Source: Torymus aiolomorphi
Lineage: Eukaryota; Arthropoda; Insecta; Hymenoptera; Torymidae
Assembly: GCA_036365515.1 (NCBI GenBank)
Contig: CM070873.1
Span: 71,388,529-71,452,528 of the forward strand
Direction of reading: 5' to 3'
Length of the DNA: 64,000 nucleotides
Part shown: positions 1 through 11,794 of the stretch, in pieces
How the letters are laid out: the number at the start of each line of letters is the position of its first letter
Position numbering within the stretch: the first letter of the stretch is position 1
Made by a program: the position numbers and the translations under genes
Notes under the pieces: generated by a model
Told to the model about the DNA's origin: nothing
The model's database searches: none
The model's input: only the letters and a program-made list of their open reading frames with translations

Positions 1-8
1 AAAATAAT

Positions 9-935
9 TTATTGCGAAGGCTTTCCACGTCCGAAACCACCACGGAATTCGAGTTCACCCGTACCAGCGCCGACGTCGGCCTTTTTGTCACCAGGACCAC
101 CAGGTCCGCGTCTGTATCCGGCACGGTCTTCCGCAGGTCGCGAGATATCACGGCCAGTGGTGGCAACACCTGGAGGTTTCCTGCTTTCAGTTGTAGCTTT
201 CCTCTTAAGCGTGGCAGGGACAATTTCAGGTGGAAGGTGGAGGTATGTCCTCAAGTACTCAATACCCTCATTCGTCAAGTACCAGTAGAAGTGCCTCCAG
301 GCAAACTGTTCCTTAACATAACCTCTGGATTTCAAGGACTGAAATAAAATATAAATTGTCAAATATTGCATTTAGCAAAACTCAGATTACTTTTTCAGTC
401 ATTATGAAACATAATGAGGTTTTGTAATTTTTGATTTTATAAAAATGCTTTGTTTTGATTGTTTTAGTTTATATAACATCTTTTAAATAAATTCATTTAT
501 TATCATAGCATAAATAGATAATTGTAGTTTTTAAATTAGAAAATTACATAAAAGTTCAAACAGTGTACTCAAAATTTTTTAATTTGTTTTGGCTGAGGAA
601 TTAAAAACTTTTTTACCTTTTTTATATCATTATTTCTTACATTATTAATGTACTGTAAAATAAACTAGAATACATTATAATAATGTATTGGAATTTAACT
701 TTGAAATAACTTTATTCAAAGGTTAATACATTTGACAATGTTGTGTATAGACGTAAAATATAGTAAACCGTATTTTAAATTAAAAAATTACCTGCATAGC
801 CTTGATAACCTCAAGGTTAGGAATGGTCTCAAGCTCTGGGTGTTTTGGAGCATGGTAGTCTTTCTTCGCTACAATTACACCCTCTTTGAAGAGGTATTCG
901 TAAATAGCAACACGATTCTTCTTGGGCATCAACAT
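9..935 (-). CDS. RpS10: 40S ribosomal protein S10 (eS10), two coding exons
   Basis: Structural protein of the small ribosomal subunit. Coding exons are complement(792..935) (48 codons, starting [16 protein letters not shown]) and complement(9..338) (109 codons plus stop), joined in phase 0 across a GT/AG intron (339..791). The 157-aa product has the family's N-terminal winged-helix domain, including [19 protein letters not shown] and [14 protein letters not shown]. It ends in the usual low-complexity Gly/Arg tail, [12 protein letters not shown]. The length matches animal S10. The start is the ATG one base inside the acceptor of exon 2, so the 5' UTR lies mainly in an upstream exon near 1.4 kb. 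An AATAAA (minus strand, 13..8) overlaps the stop codon, so the 3' end falls at or beyond the window edge. It is divergent from RAD54B. I recognise the family from its conserved sequence and am very sure of it. Confidence 0.97.
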
Positions 936-1395
936 TCTAAAGAATAAAATTATATTATTAAGTATCATACCTGCACATACGTATGTATATATGCATATAA
1001 GTTAAATGCAATAATGTTTTTTCTTTTCAAATGAAAAGCATTGCTTTAATAAGATTGAGGTTATATATTATAACCTCTTTTTTTAAACGTAAACCATTTT
1101 ACAATAGAATTTTACTCATAGAAAAAAAATATCTTAAAAAATGTAATCAATTCCTTCATTAAATTTTAAATTTCACTTTAACATATTGAAAATTTCGAGA
1201 AATTATATCAATTTTGAAACAGAAAAGTAGAAGCACTAAAAACAAAACATTCAAAATAAAATTTTTCCAAAAACACAGTAACTATTGGTATCAAAATGTT
1301 TTTTAAATCATACTCTATGCAATAAAGCTTTAATTTTTTACAAGAATTTTCTGATGTTATAAATAAAATTAGATTTTTAACAAATATCCACGCAC

Positions 1396-1431
1396 TTGGA
1401 TGTCTTGATGAGGCCTCGATCACCGAAAAGG
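1396..1431 (-). promoter_or_regulatory. RpS10 leader exon with TOP-type transcription start
   Basis: On the minus strand a pyrimidine run (TTTCCTTTTCGG) begins a short predicted non-coding exon that ends at a GTGCGT donor at 1395. The next acceptor lies one base before the RpS10 ATG. A 5' terminal oligopyrimidine start followed by a tiny leader exon is the standard architecture of ribosomal protein genes, where it couples translation to growth signalling. The TSS at about 1430 is inferred from the motif only. Confidence 0.6.
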
Positions 1432-1681
1432 AAACATTCGCCGCGTAGCCGCACGAGATCGAACATCGACCTAACTTCTCGATTCTTACTAGAAATCATA
1501 ATATTGTAAAACAAAATATCCCTAGATTATAGCGCTAGTTTAATGAGTGAAGTTGTTGACTTGCATGAAAACCTGTTATTGGCGGTAAATCGTTGTTTTG
1601 AGAGGAAAAATGGTAAATAAAAGTTTGGAGAAATGATTGATTGAAAAATTTTATTTGAAATTTACTTTGGTTTTTTGCAAG
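1432..1681. promoter_or_regulatory. Divergent RpS10 / RAD54B promoter
   Basis: About 250 bp separates the inferred RpS10 start from the RAD54B ATG at 1682. The RpS10 side is relatively GC-rich and the RAD54B side AT-rich. No TATA box stands out. The compact head-to-head layout suggests a shared bidirectional promoter; this is inferred from position only. Confidence 0.45.
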
Positions 1682-4600
1682 ATGAATAAAAATAATAGAT
1701 CAGGAGGTATTAAGTTTCGCGAGTTAGATTACAGTAAAAATTCATCCCAAGACTATCGAGTCAAGAATAATCTGCGAAGTAAAGAAGATGTCTTGAAATT
1801 ATTTGCCAACACAAATCACAATGCGCAAAAAGAAAATGCTTGTAATATTGCAAATGAAAGCAGTTCAGAAATGAATACGGAAATAGAGTTTGATGAGAAA
1901 GTTGAAGAGGCGACAGAAAATAATGCAAGACAATCACCAAAAGTTCAATTAAATGTTAATAACTCTACAAAAACAGAAAATATTATAAGGCAAAAGCACA
2001 AAACTCAATCGAATGTTATTAACTCATCAACAAAAACAGAAAATATTATAAGTGATAAAAAGTTCGAAAAATTATTTTTATTTCATGTAACTTTATAATA
2101 ATTATAATTATTGCATTAAAAATTATTAAATTAATTTTTTTAGGGTATATAATGTAATGGTTGGAAAGATTTCAACACGAAAGCATAAGCAATGGGATAG
2201 TGATGGATTACTTGAAATCAGTGGAAAAAGCGCTGTGTTAAAGGTTTGATTATGCATAACATTAGATTTGATAATTGAAAATCTTTAGTCATTAAATAAT
2301 ATTTGTTGTTGTTAGGATGTTGATGGAAAATTTATCGGGAGGACAGCAATTAAACCTGAAACTATTGAAGAAGGCTTCAGAATATGTATAGGAGGAAAAG
2401 AAATTGAGGTAGCTGTTACTCTTAACTTCGAATGTTGTTTTGAAAAAAAAAAAAAAAAATTATTTTGTTTTGTTGTCGAAAAAAAATATTTTTTTATTAA
2501 TTATTTTTTAATTTTATTTTTAGATAGTAGAATTAGCTTCAGTTGAGGATATTCAAGCAAGGCAAACTTCTAACGAACAAATTAATAAAAATGAATCTGT
2601 AGAGCCACCAGCAAAAAGAGCTAAAATATCTAAAGGCTTTGTTCCTGTAAAATCTGGTACCAATAAATAATTTAAATTTTAAAATTATTTTATGAAAATA
2701 TTCTTCATTTGATATTTTTTTGCATAACAAAATATAAACAATATATAATATTTAATTTAATTTTTTTTAATGAAAATTTAAAAATTAGTTTTTGAATTTA
2801 TTTTAATTTTTGTTAGGCAAAAGTTTACATTTTAATTATGAACCTCTTATAATGCCAACCCCACCACTTGATATTGAATGGTTCCAAGAGAATGATGAGC
2901 AAAATATTCATGAAGTTTCTGTTGATGGTTGCTTAGCTTCTGTTTTAAGACCTCATCAACGTGAGGGAATAGTTTTTATGTACAAATGCATAATGGGAAT
3001 GAATGATTCTCACTTTCAAGGGGCTATATTAGCTGATGAAATGGGTTTAGGAAAGACATTACAATGCATTTCTCTTATATGGACATTGTTAAAAAAGGGT
3101 CCTAATGGAAAACCAGTTTTAAAACGTGTATTAATTGTTTCTCCAAGTAGTCTATGTGGGAATTGGAATAAAGAATTTAAACGATGGCTGGGATCCATGA
3201 AAATATCTCCTTATGTTGTAGAGGGTAAACAAAAAGCTAAAGATTTTACTAAAGCTCCAAGAGCTTGCGTTATGATTATCAGTTATGAAATGTTTGTGAG
3301 GAATGTCGATGATATAAATAATTTAAATTTTGATTTATTAATATGTGATGAAGGTCACAGATTGAAAAATAGTGAAGTTAAAACACTTAAGGTAAATAAA
3401 TCATAAGAATACCTAAGAAATAAATTATTTATAATTTATTTTATAATAAATTAGTAAATTTTTGTGTAGGGTTTTAAAAATAATTAGGCTGAGCTACTAA
3501 AATATTTTTAATTAGTACAAGAAATAAATAATTTTTGACTTAATGTTTACTCAGATATTTCAAGATAAATTCAATATCTCAGTATAAATTTTATTTTATT
3601 TTTAGTACCTTAGTCAATTAAATTGCAAAAAAAGAATACTTGTAACAGGCACACCTGTACAAAATGATCTTCAGGAATTTTATACATTGGCAAATTTTGT
3701 TAATCCTGGTATCCTTGGTAGTTTTAATGAATATAAAAGCTACTATGAGAATCCAATAGTTACATCTCAACGTGGTAATGCAGATGAAGAAGAAGTTTTG
3801 TTAGGCCAAGAAAGAGCAAGAGAATTACATGAAAGAGCAAAAGTTTTCATTCTAAGACGTACAAACACCTTAATTAATCAGTATCTACCTCAAAAGCATG
3901 AACTTGTTGTATTTTGTCGACCAACAAAGGAACAAGATAATTTATACAGTTTAATCACAGATTACTGGTTTAATAGAAATCTTATAGATGGTAATGTAAT
4001 ACCTTTGGTTGTTATAACTGCTTTGAAGAAAGTTTGTAATCATCCTTACCTTTTTACTAGTGAAAAAAGTAATATTTTGGATGAAATATTGCCTTCTGTT
4101 CCAACAAATCTTTCTGCTATAAATACTTCGTTTTCATATTCAAGCAAAGTTAAAATAGTACAAGCAATTTTGCAAGCTTTAAAAAGGACACAAGAAAAAG
4201 TAGTTGTAGTATCTTATTTTACACAAACATTAGATTTTCTAGAAAGAGTTTGCTGTATAGAAGGATTACAATTTTGTAGATTAGATGGAAATACAGTTTC
4301 TGCTGCAAGAACTAAAATTGTAGAAAAGTTCAATGCAAAGGATAATATTGCTTGTCGTAAGTCTTTACTTTTTAACTAAAACATTATTATAAAAATACAT
4401 TTTACATTTTATTTAAGGTGTATTCTTGTTGAGTGCAAAAGCTGGAGGAGTAGGATTAAACTTAGTAGGTGCATCAAGATTAATATTGTTTGATTCCGAT
4501 TGGAATCCAGCTAATGATGCTCAAGCTATGGCACGTATCTGGAGAGATGGCCAAAAACGTTCAGTATATATTTACAGGTATATTTTTTTATAAATGTTAA

Positions 4601-5218
4601 CACTACCTCCTACCATATGTGTTCATATTTTTTATAGACTTTTAACTACTGGTACTATTGAAGAAAAAATTTATCAACGACAAATTAGCAAAACTGGATT
4701 AAGTGAAGCTGTTGTTGATGCTAATCATATTTCATCTTTAAAATTGTCAGCTAATGAGTTAAAGGTTTTAAAAACAGTTGCAAAAATATGAACTTTACAC
4801 ATCAAAATTAATATTTCTAGATCACTACATAAATAATTCTATTACAGGACTTATTTACATTGGATAGTAAAACTTCATCAGTTACGCATGACTTAATGGA
4901 TTGCTCTTGTACAGGCTCAGGTGAAGCACCTTTCAAAAACGAAAGCAATTCCAATACTGAAGATTCAAGAGATTGTCAATTTGATCTTAAAAGGAAACAA
5001 CCCCAACAACAAATCACAATAAATCAACTTCTTAGTTGGCAACATTACAAGCAACCTATATCATCTGATCTAATGATGGTAAATCATATAATTGCAAAAG
5101 TTTAATTTTAATTTACTCTTTACTTATTATTCAAAGCTGAATTTGATTTTAGGAATTACTGTTACACCAAGTTCAAGAAAATGTAACATTTATTTTTAAA
5201 AATTCTGTAGAAAAGTAA
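1682..5218 (+). CDS. RAD54B: DNA repair and recombination helicase RAD54B, ten exons
   Basis: SNF2-family ATP-dependent dsDNA translocase that works with RAD51 recombinase in nuclear homologous recombination. My exon model is 1682..2061, 2144..2243, 2316..2408, 2524..2656, 2817..3391, 3606..4356, 4418..4577, 4638..4764, 4848..5078 and 5153..5218. All junctions keep frame and give 871 aa, close to vertebrate RAD54B. Visible motifs: LRPHQ (about 279), Walker A DEMGLGKT (309-316), DEGH box (413-416), TGTP (441-444), [11 protein letters not shown] (683-693) and motif [10 protein letters not shown] (716-723). The C-terminal Cys cluster DCSCTG follows RQISKTGL. The N-terminal 125 residues are polar and low complexity; exons 2-3 encode the conserved RAD54B-type domain (KHKQW, GGKEIE). 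ATG 1682 is the first in-frame methionine. The exon 1 donor (AA|GTTCGA) is weak and is the least certain junction. RAD54 (okra) is the alternative, but the N-terminal domain and the C-terminal sequence favour RAD54B. Confidence 0.94.
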
Positions 5219-5471
5219 AAAATAGTATCAACGTTCCTGCAGACATTATATAAACAACAACAGTAAGAAACATGGTAAGAAACAGTTTTTTTTTTTAAAT
5301 ACTTAAACCTAATCCATATTTCCACAAAGATTATTCTAATTTTATATAAAATCAATTCATGTCATTTTATATGAATTCAGACACATTCTTTATAGTCTTT
5401 AAAATAGTTGATAGTGTTACTCCCATACCTAGATAGTATTATTTCGATTTAGTTATCAAATTTAAAATTTT

Positions 5472-7455
5472 TTACATTTTACTTTTTCTTGTCATAAACT
5501 TTATAATATTTTCTCCAAAACTTGGTGAATTATAAATTTGTATGAGTTCTTGCAACTCTTGTTTGTTCACCTCCATAAGATATTCTTTATTCCATCTACC
5601 AAGGAGTCTTTTTGTTGCTGCTAAACTCTGAAATTTTGTTTATAAATTTTCAAAATAATTATATTAAATGTTTTTATTCATAGAAAATATAGGATTATTT
5701 ATCAATAAGTACCTCTTTTGAAAGAGAGGAAACTTTTTCTATATGTTTCCATATTTCATCTATTGCCTCAACTTTATAAACGTTGCTTACAAGCCCAGCT
5801 TGAGCTGCCTCTCTTGCTGTTAATTTTTCTCCAAAAAATAACATCTCTCCTGCCTTAAAAATAAAAAAGTTTTTAAGTATTACAAAAAACAGAGTTAATA
5901 AAATATGAGGACTTTTAGAATATAAAAATTTAAACCTTAGATGGTCCCATAATTCTTGGGAATGTATATGTTGAACATCCTTCTGGTGATAAACCTAATT
6001 TACAGAATGGTGTCATAAAATAAGCCTAAAATATAAAGGTAATTGCTATATATTATCAAAATCTGTAACAATATTATATAAATGAATTGAATGAAAAACT
6101 TAAATTACATTATCAGCTGCATAAACAATGTCAAAAAGAGCTAAAGTTGTTGCTGTAATTCCAATAGCTGGTCCATTAACAATGGCAATTAAAAGTTTTG
6201 GATATGTAATCAGTAAATTAATGAATTTCCTGGTAAAATGTAAATAGGTTACACTAATAGTCATTGCTTGTAATTATTCAGAAATAGTAGTATTACATAC
6301 TCAAGTCTTGCCATTTCTGCTTCAGTATTGACTGATTCATCTGTAGCATAATTCATGAAATCATTACCACTGCTATAAAAATCTCCACTACCTGTTATCA
6401 CAAGTACATGAACTGCTTCATTTACTGCTGATTCAGTCAATATGTTTATAAGTCCTTGGTACATCTGAAAATGCCGCAGTGGAAAATTGAAATGTATGAA
6501 AAGGTATCAAAATGTATCAAAAGGTATCGGAATGTACTAAACTTTATATAGAGGTTGCATTTTGTAATTTTTGTATCACACTTTAATACCATTTGATACC
6601 TATTGATACCTTTTCATACCTTTTCATACATTTTGATATATTTTCAAAAAAATTTTAAAATGAAATATTAATTTATTTATCATTATATTAAACACATTAG
6701 TACCTTTTGGTACATCTTAAAATCTTTTTATACATTTTGATACCTTTTTATATATTTTAGTATATTTTGATACTTTTTTTTTTATTTTTTCGTTGAATAA
6801 ATTTAATTCGTAATAATATTAATAGTGGTAAATATATCAAAGTGTTTCTAAATGTACGACAATGTATCAAAAGGTATCAAAATGTACTAAAATGTATATA
6901 AGTGTACCAAAGTGTGTCTTATAAATGTTTCTTCTATCAATAAATTTTTTTTTTTTATCAAAAATAATTTTGTACATAAATGTATCAAAATGTATTAAAA
7001 GGTATCAAAAGGTATCAAAAAGTATTAAAGTATTCTACAAAAATTACGAAATGCAATCTCTACATACAGTTTCATATACTTTAATACCTTTTGATACCTT
7101 TTGATATCTTTTAATACATTTTGATACATTTTATAATTTCCACTGGGGTGCATAATAATTCAAATTTAATAAACATTCATACATAAGTTTTTGAGTTTAG
7201 TTAAAAATAGATCTCATTGAAAATCGTTTTCATACATTTTACAATTATTAATAATAATATTAATAAGTATTCAAAATGCATTGCATAATGGCAAATGACG
7301 GAGCAATTATCACTTGTTAAAATATATTTTATTAAAGTACAAAAGCCCTATACCTTCTTGTTAAGGGCATTTTTCTTTGCCGGTCTGTTCAAAATAACTT
7401 TCTGTATTCCATTTTCAATGCTGGTTATAATTAGCGACTCTTGTTTATTAGCCAT
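5472..7455 (-). CDS. Enoyl-CoA delta isomerase (ECI2-like), six exons, peroxisomal-type C-terminus
   Basis: Crotonase-fold enzyme expected to shift 3-cis/3-trans double bonds to 2-trans-enoyl-CoA during beta-oxidation of unsaturated fatty acids. Exons on the minus strand: 7354..7455, 6301..6464, 6109..6229, 5936..6025, 5713..5853 and 5472..5627. All junctions are GT/AG and in frame, giving 257 aa. [10 protein letters not shown] (about 23-32) is the crotonase entry motif; SSGND (65-69) and NGPAIGI (107-113) form the two oxyanion-hole segments. SPEGCS places the likely catalytic Glu at 144, as in ECI2 enzymes. The protein ends RKSKM, a PTS1-like tripeptide, with no N-terminal presequence and no acyl-CoA-binding domain, so it is shorter than mammalian ECI2 and probably peroxisomal. 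It is convergent with RAD54B, about 250 bp between stops. Intron 1 holds a large foldback repeat. A chromodomain-Y-like or generic enoyl-CoA hydratase call is less likely. Confidence 0.93.
6477..7145. repeat. Foldback element of 10-bp GTATCAAAA(T/G) repeats in isomerase intron 1
   Basis: The ends are inverted (CAGTGGAAA at 6477, TTTCCACTG ending at 7145). From both ends inwards run arrays of a 10-bp unit, GTATCAAAAK and its complement, arranged so that the sequence folds on itself. GGTTGCATTTTGTAATTTTTG near 6560 pairs with its partner near 7045. It fills most of the intron 6465..7353 and ends 11 bp from the exon 2 acceptor. No coding capacity. Confidence 0.75.
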
Positions 7456-7700
7456 AATGGCAATATTTACAGCGGCTTGCAAAGTGGCCCGAAAGACGCA
7501 AGTAGGGTTATGTGTTTGTACACACACCGATGCGTCAAGTACGTCATCGCGATCAGCTGTTCTGTTCGGACGTTTGATTGTTGCATCCGCCGGCGATCAG
7601 TTACGGGAAAAGATCTTGTATTACGTATGTGTTAATGTAATTACTAATTGCGACTGCTACGCAGAATCTCAGACGCGTAAAAGATAATTAAGAGAAAAGT
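7456..7700 (-). promoter_or_regulatory. Probable promoter and 5' UTR of the isomerase gene
   Basis: This patch just upstream of the ATG at 7455 is richer in CG than its surroundings, with TACGTCATCGCGATCAGC and GCATCCGCCGGCGATC. No clear TATA box. The plus-strand open frame at 7295-7687 is the shadow of exon 1 and this leader, not a gene. Inferred from position and composition. Confidence 0.45.
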
Positions 7701-8996
7701 TTAAAATAACTCGCAGATGATTAGAGCTGATAATGATTATTTTTGTTTCGTGAAAAAGTCTTTTTTCCTTGTTTTTTAATTATTCTAAATTATTTTCGTT
7801 TAAAAATCATTGCAACTGCGTCAGAATATTATTTTTATTGAATAACTTTGTAAATCATTGATATTGCATAATGTTCATTCATAAAAAATTAAAAGAACTA
7901 ATTCGAAGTAAATTTATGTTTTTTGCCATTGCATCTTCTTATGTATCAAAATTATACTTGTGAAACATTGAAGGATAGGACGCTAATGGTTACTTGTGAA
8001 AGTATAATTAAAATGTTGAAGCGATGAAAAATTTAAAGTCCAGAAATAATTATTTTCTACTCTCACGTAAATTTAACTCTTCTATAAATAACCATTAATG
8101 AAAACCAATGATTCATTTTATAGTAAGGTGTGAAATGCATAAAGAAAAGTTCATTTGCGAATTTGTAGTATTACGCTATTATTAAAAATGAAGATATGCG
8201 CGTGATGATCTTTCTACAAATGAAATTATGAAGTAATATCTAACTTCTGTATAATTAATATTACTTCAGCTTCTCAAAAGCGCGTATAGTAAATCTACAA
8301 TTCAAAATTTTATTCTTATCTGAACTTATGTTTCTGAAACTTTCAACTATGATTTTTGAAAGTGCACTTTTACCCATTTTATTTATCTTTATTATTAATG
8401 AAGTTATACTAATGTGTAGAAGCAAGATAAATTTGCAACACAACATTCGGAAAAAAAATGTTGCTCCAAAATGTCTGATTTCATAAAAAAATTTACTCCG
8501 GTGATTCCCAGTTAATAAATGTCATAATAGCATATGAAATATTAATGCAAGGATAGTAATTTATTGAAGTAGGAAGTCAGTATTTGGTTCTAAAGCAGTT
8601 TATTTAAAGAATTCTTACTGTTATGAAGTTTTTTCCGGTACGTTATTATAAATCATTGTAAATTGCCGCACGAGATTTTACGAGTATCCACGCCTTTTTT
8701 CTTCGATTCGTTGTAGCAAAGGAAACGAGAAAAACATTTGCAAGTAAATTTAAAATTATTATTCTTAAAGAGATATATTATTTTTACTTTAAAATTAAAA
8801 ATATTTCCGTTGCAAACGATTAATGTTCAGCTGTTTTTAAGTTTCAGAAGAAAATAAAAAAAATTTTAAGTACTTAACAATGCGTATAATGAAACGCTAA
8901 GAGATTAATTCGATAAATTTGCCAAAATATGTAAAGTAATATACGTCTTATAATTATAAGAATTTTTCATAGAAAATATCAATATAAATAAAAATA
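7701..8996. other. AT-rich intergenic DNA, nothing recognised
   Basis: Only short random open frames, no splice-connected coding potential and no obvious inverted or tandem repeat. Confidence 0.6.
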
Positions 8997-9059
8997 TTGG
9001 AAAGATGATAGGAATGGTCCAGGAATGTTACAGCTGGACCATTCCTACCATCTTTCCAA
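8997..9059. other. Near-perfect 25-bp hairpin, pre-miRNA-like or tiny inverted repeat
   Basis: Arms 8997-9021 and 9035-9059 are complementary at 24 of 25 positions; the exception would be a G-U pair in one of the two possible transcripts. The loop is 13 nt. Pairing continues weakly outside after one mismatch. The size and shape fit a miRNA precursor, but the pairing is more perfect than usual, which also fits a small palindromic repeat. I do not recognise either arm as a known miRNA. Confidence 0.5.
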
Positions 9060-9229
9060 CATTAATACACGTCGCTGTCATTCATCTCATCAAACATCAT
9101 ACATAAAAATAGTTAAAAAGCTTATATAAAAAAAAAACTTGTATCATTTCGGTAACCGACTAAATAACGACTGTTTAAATCACAATTTCGACGTGACAAT
9201 CAAAATATCATCTCGCTGTCCACTTTTCC

Positions 9230-9700
9230 TCAGTGGCGCCAAAATGTTAATAGACTCGTCAACTTCTATCTCAAAGTCTTAATCACTTTCTTCCGTACCG
9301 TAACAGGAAAGAACCGAGCTCTCAGCCGCCAACTTAATCAAATTTGCAGCATCATTCAATTATAAAATCGCTAGCTTGGCGACTGCAAGTAATCGATTGT
9401 GTGACGCATATATACGTATAATACAGCCAAAATAGCGAGTGCAAGTGCTCACGCGCGCGCTGCTATTCGAAATTACGAAAATTGAGGGATTAATAATGAT
9501 CACAATGTCGCGCGTCTCTCTCACATTTGGCAATGTGACGCACCTCTACTTGTCTTACACGCGCACGCGTGCGGGATAAAGGCGAATCGGCCCGAATCTC
9601 GCGGTCGTCTCGAGCGTCAGTGCCGGGGATTTGAATGCACAAATTTTATGCAAAATGAGAAAGAAGAGAGAGAGCTTAAGAAGACGTTTCAAGAGTGCTT
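9230..9700. promoter_or_regulatory. CpG-rich patch, possible promoter
   Basis: GC and CpG rise sharply (GCTCACGCGCGCGCTGCT, CACGCGCACGCGTGCGG, CTCGCGGTCGTCTCGAGC) in otherwise AT-rich DNA. A TCAGTG initiator-like motif lies near 9616. No ORF is attached. It could be a promoter or leader exon of a gene outside the window; weak evidence. Confidence 0.25.
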
Positions 9701-10236
9701 GCGCGACTATTTATAGCTTTGGCCTTGTTTAAGTATGGTTGTCGTGTGAAGCACAACTTCTTGAATTGATGGTAAAGCTTGTATCGAAATTTCACGTAAT
9801 AACCGATAGTATGGAAGAAGGTAAAAGTTGAGTTTAGTCGGAAGCTTTTTGAATAAGATTTTCATTATCTTCTTATTGTAAAAGTCTGTAAATTTTCTAA
9901 ATAGTGCATTTTCATGAATTTTTCTTTTCAACTTCTTAGCTCCTATTGTATTATATTCCACAATTATTTATAATAATGTCACGATTCTAATTACTAACAA
10001 GCAGTGATTCCAGTCTATGAGAAACGGATTTTGCTGAGGCTTTGGGAGGCGCCTGAAATCAAAAAATCTCGACGCCTCTCAATTTAATCCATTTTTCCGA
10101 AGATATGATGAGCTATTATATTTCAAATAAGCGATTTTATAATGAAAATTGCTGTAATTTAATTTCGTTGTAGCATCGTGAATATGTGCACTAAGTAAGT
10201 TTCTAAAAGAATAAATGAAGGTAGTCAATAATTCCT

Positions 10237-10783
10237 TTAACCTTTAGGCTGCGGGGAAATTTCAGTACAAATTGACCTCTCAGAATATGTAAAATGTATA
10301 CATAATATCACTGGATATCTCAGATAGAGTCGCTGACCTGACTGCTGGTCCATATATCGACCAGCCCCGCAGGCAACGTAAAGTACAATGTAAAAAAATT
10401 TGTCTCTTTTGTTATGAAGATTTGAGAGGGTATTTCTATGTAATTTCACGCGTTGAATATGAAAAAAATAGTAACAAAATTCTCGCAGACACCCTTGACC
10501 TTGAAAATCACCATTTGAAGGTCAAATTTCATTCCTACTATAAGACAAGTTTTTAGACGGTTTTCGTATGTAGTTTGATGTGCTGAATACGTAAAAAATA
10601 ATAAAAAAATTCCTGTTGATAATCCTGACCTTGAAAATCAGTATTTCAAGGTCAAGAATGTTTTGAGAAATTTTAAAACTATTTGTTATGTATTCAGAAC
10701 ATCAAATTTGATCTAAAAACTTCAAATATTCTTTGTCTCTAGAGTGGTCCATATATCGACCACCCCCGCAGCTAAAAGGTTAA
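10237..10783. mobile_element. 547-bp TIR element (TTAACCTTTWRGCTGCGGGG ends)
   Basis: Left end TTAACCTTTAGGCTGCGGGG is matched by the complement of the right end (CCCCGCAGCTAAAAGGTTAA). The subterminal motif GGTCCATATATCGACCA occurs at 10350 and again near the right end. Two internal inverted pairs, TGACCTTGA...GAAGGTCA (10496-10523) and TGACCTTGA...TCAAGGTCA (10626-10654), are prominent. No transposase ORF, so non-autonomous. Confidence 0.6.
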
Positions 10784-11465
10784 TTTGCTTTTTTCCGCGT
10801 ATCAAAATTAGCGCAATATTACGGATCATCAAAGTTACAGATATAACATGGATAAAAATAAAATTAAGCCTTTTCAAGTCATAAAATACGCCAATTTTCA
10901 TATTTTTTGATTCTAAAATCTTTTAAAATGCTAATTTAATTTTTTTTTAATGAAACTAAGAAGACTACGTGGGATTAATTTACTATTATTTGAATATTGA
11001 TTTACTTAGAAGGAGATTCGTGCCTTGAAAAACTTTTTTGAAACTTTTGAAACTTAATATCCAAATTATTGTACACTCTCCTTACCAGTAAATAAATATT
11101 GAAATAACAAGAATTTAATTTCAATATAGTCTTTCTGCTTTGAAAGAAATTACTGTAGCACAAAATATATTTATAAAAATAGCTATTAGTACAGTAGTAG
11201 CGAACTTTTTCTTTTCTCGAAAAAGTTAGCTATGTTATAAAACGAGGTGGATTAAATGTTGTTTTAGACTTGTGGAAGTTTAGCATCTAAATAAAAAGAT
11301 TTAGGAAATACTTTGCTCACGTTCGTCAGAAACGAGCTAGCGAGCGCGCGCGGCCCATTTTTCGCGTGAAATAAGCTCTGTTTAACTTGCTCATAATTAT
11401 ACGCTGAGCCTCTCGAAAAAAATATATGTATAAGGAATTCTACAGATTATCCACAGTTAGAGGGT

Positions 11466-11760
11466 TCAAATAATTAAAAAAAAAATTTGGAGGCACACCT
11501 CTGTAATAAATTTGTTCTCGTTTTTTAGGTCATACAATAGATGAGAAAATTTTCGAACACTCGAAAATGTTCTTGTGACACAGTGTTTAAAAATAATCCA
11601 TTTTTCGTATGTAAATTTAACAGGGGAATAGCAAGCTCTTGAAGATGCCAACAAATATTCCACAAAAAAACTATTAAAGTATAAGAAAAAAGCTTTGTTA
11701 AAATCGGTCGGTTCTGCGCAAAGTTACGTGCATTTGAAAATCGCAAAAAAAGAACCAACT
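11466..11760. repeat. Dispersed repeat A, copy 1
   Basis: Shares a long diverged match with 36740-37050: both run from an A-rich stretch into GAGGCACACCT, then AATAGCAAGCTCTTG and a block reading TTCCACAAAAAA. The short minus-strand open frames here are part of the repeat and have no family resemblance. Confidence 0.6.
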
Positions 11761-11794
11761 ACGGGTTAATAAATATTAATAATAATAAACTTCG

